60,236 nt of DNA from Nemertoderma westbladi (Eukaryota > Xenacoelomorpha > Nemertodermatida > Nemertodermatidae). The stretch is from assembly GCA_032718475.1 (NCBI GenBank), contig JAUCBJ010001386.1, forward strand, positions 1-60,236. Direction: 5' to 3'. Made by a program: the position numbers and the translations under genes. This document shows, piece after piece, positions 59,611 through 60,236 of the stretch; position 1 is the first letter of the stretch, and every line of letters starts with the position of its first letter. The notes below the pieces were generated by a model, which worked only from the letters and a program-made list of their open reading frames with translations, made no database searches and was not told the DNA's origin.

Positions 59611-60236
59611 GAAGGTTGTATTAAAGGTGAGCCGAGAAAAGCGAAAAGCAAATATACAGACTTAAATAAATCGATTAATATAATTGATTTTTAAAATATT
59701 ATTCATGTTTTAGAAACTTCCTTATAATAAGCATGTTTATATTAGATGTTGTTGATGGGATGTCCCTTGCAGATACCAAACAAGTTAGTTTGTTTTGTTT
59801 GGGCAACCCCAACAACCCATTACAAGTTGCTCCAATCTCTAGCCACCCAGTTTGGGTTGAAACAAGGCTCGTTACACTTACAAAGGAGAGTGTTGGGATA
59901 GACTTGATCTTTTGCCAGGATATGGACTATGCTCTCTCAGCGTGAGATCAGGGCAAAGTACTTTATATTCTGTGTAACAAGCCAACACACCTTTATGTTA
60001 ACATCTTCCTTCAATATACTAGTGCGAGCCAATGTTAATCATTTACTACTACTACCCAATATCTTCAATTCTCATCAATGTAAGAGTAATATAGTGCGCG
60101 GGCTACAGGATATATACAGTCATTTATTTATTAGTTACTAGTTAAGTGCACGAGGGGTGAAGATTGGTAATTCTGTAATTCTGGCACCACCTGAAGATAA
60201 TTCTTCTTAGATTTACTGGTAATTGCATATTTCTAG
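59611..60236. other. Window end, no gene seen
   Basis: A 70-codon + strand open frame (59733-59945) has no recognisable similarity and could be chance. The N-terminal PCM1 exons, expected on the minus strand, are not recognised here. Confidence 0.4.

Overview
The window is animal (metazoan) nuclear DNA. It holds spliced genes with GT-AG introns for inositol-3-phosphate synthase, the nuclear exosome helicase MTR4/MTREX and the centriolar-satellite protein PCM1. PCM1 points to an animal. The phylum cannot be fixed from sequence alone; a marine invertebrate such as a tunicate is possible but unproven. About half of the window is tandem repeat, and transposon debris fills much of the rest.

Layout: (1) 1-8,966 holds a ~21-bp array interrupted by a decayed non-LTR retrotransposon, then a 68-bp array; these probably lie in a large intron of the inositol-phosphate synthase gene. 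(2) 9,011-11,340 holds the last six exons of that gene (+). (3) 12,531-22,869 is a 10.3-kb satellite of 36/33-bp units, followed by a mariner-like MITE and a 1-kb array of GC-rich palindromes. (4) 25,477-32,308 is a complete four-exon MTREX gene (-). (5) 33-40 kb is a transposon graveyard with a second LINE copy, a nuclease-domain fragment, inverted repeats and a cluster of RFX X-box-like sites. (6) 40,637-57,145 holds the last nine exons of PCM1 (-). A single-exon PECR-like reductase gene (+) is nested in one PCM1 intron. A two-exon asparaginase-like gene (+, 57,495-58,803) lies just upstream of the first visible PCM1 exon and is probably nested too.

The most striking observation is shared by four introns of MTREX and PCM1. 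In each, the start of the intron is a tandem array whose unit is a copy of the end of the preceding exon plus the first nucleotides of the intron, so every unit carries the 5' splice site. Two arrays have 45-bp units (39 exon nt + 6 intron nt, in two unrelated genes) and two have 29-bp units (about 19 + 10). The largest, in PCM1, has about 84 copies, keeps the reading frame and would add 15 residues per unit if a downstream donor were used. Arrays inside INO1 also carry splice-like motifs on the gene's sense strand, whereas the intergenic satellites do not. This looks like repeated amplification of exon-intron junctions, a possible source of intron growth or intron gain.

The genes do not form one pathway: INO1 makes inositol phosphate, MTREX feeds RNA to the nuclear exosome, PCM1 scaffolds centriolar satellites, PECR is a lipid reductase and the asparaginase-like protein is of unknown substrate. 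Exon boundaries were placed by hand from splice consensus, phase continuity and recalled family similarity; no alignment was run.
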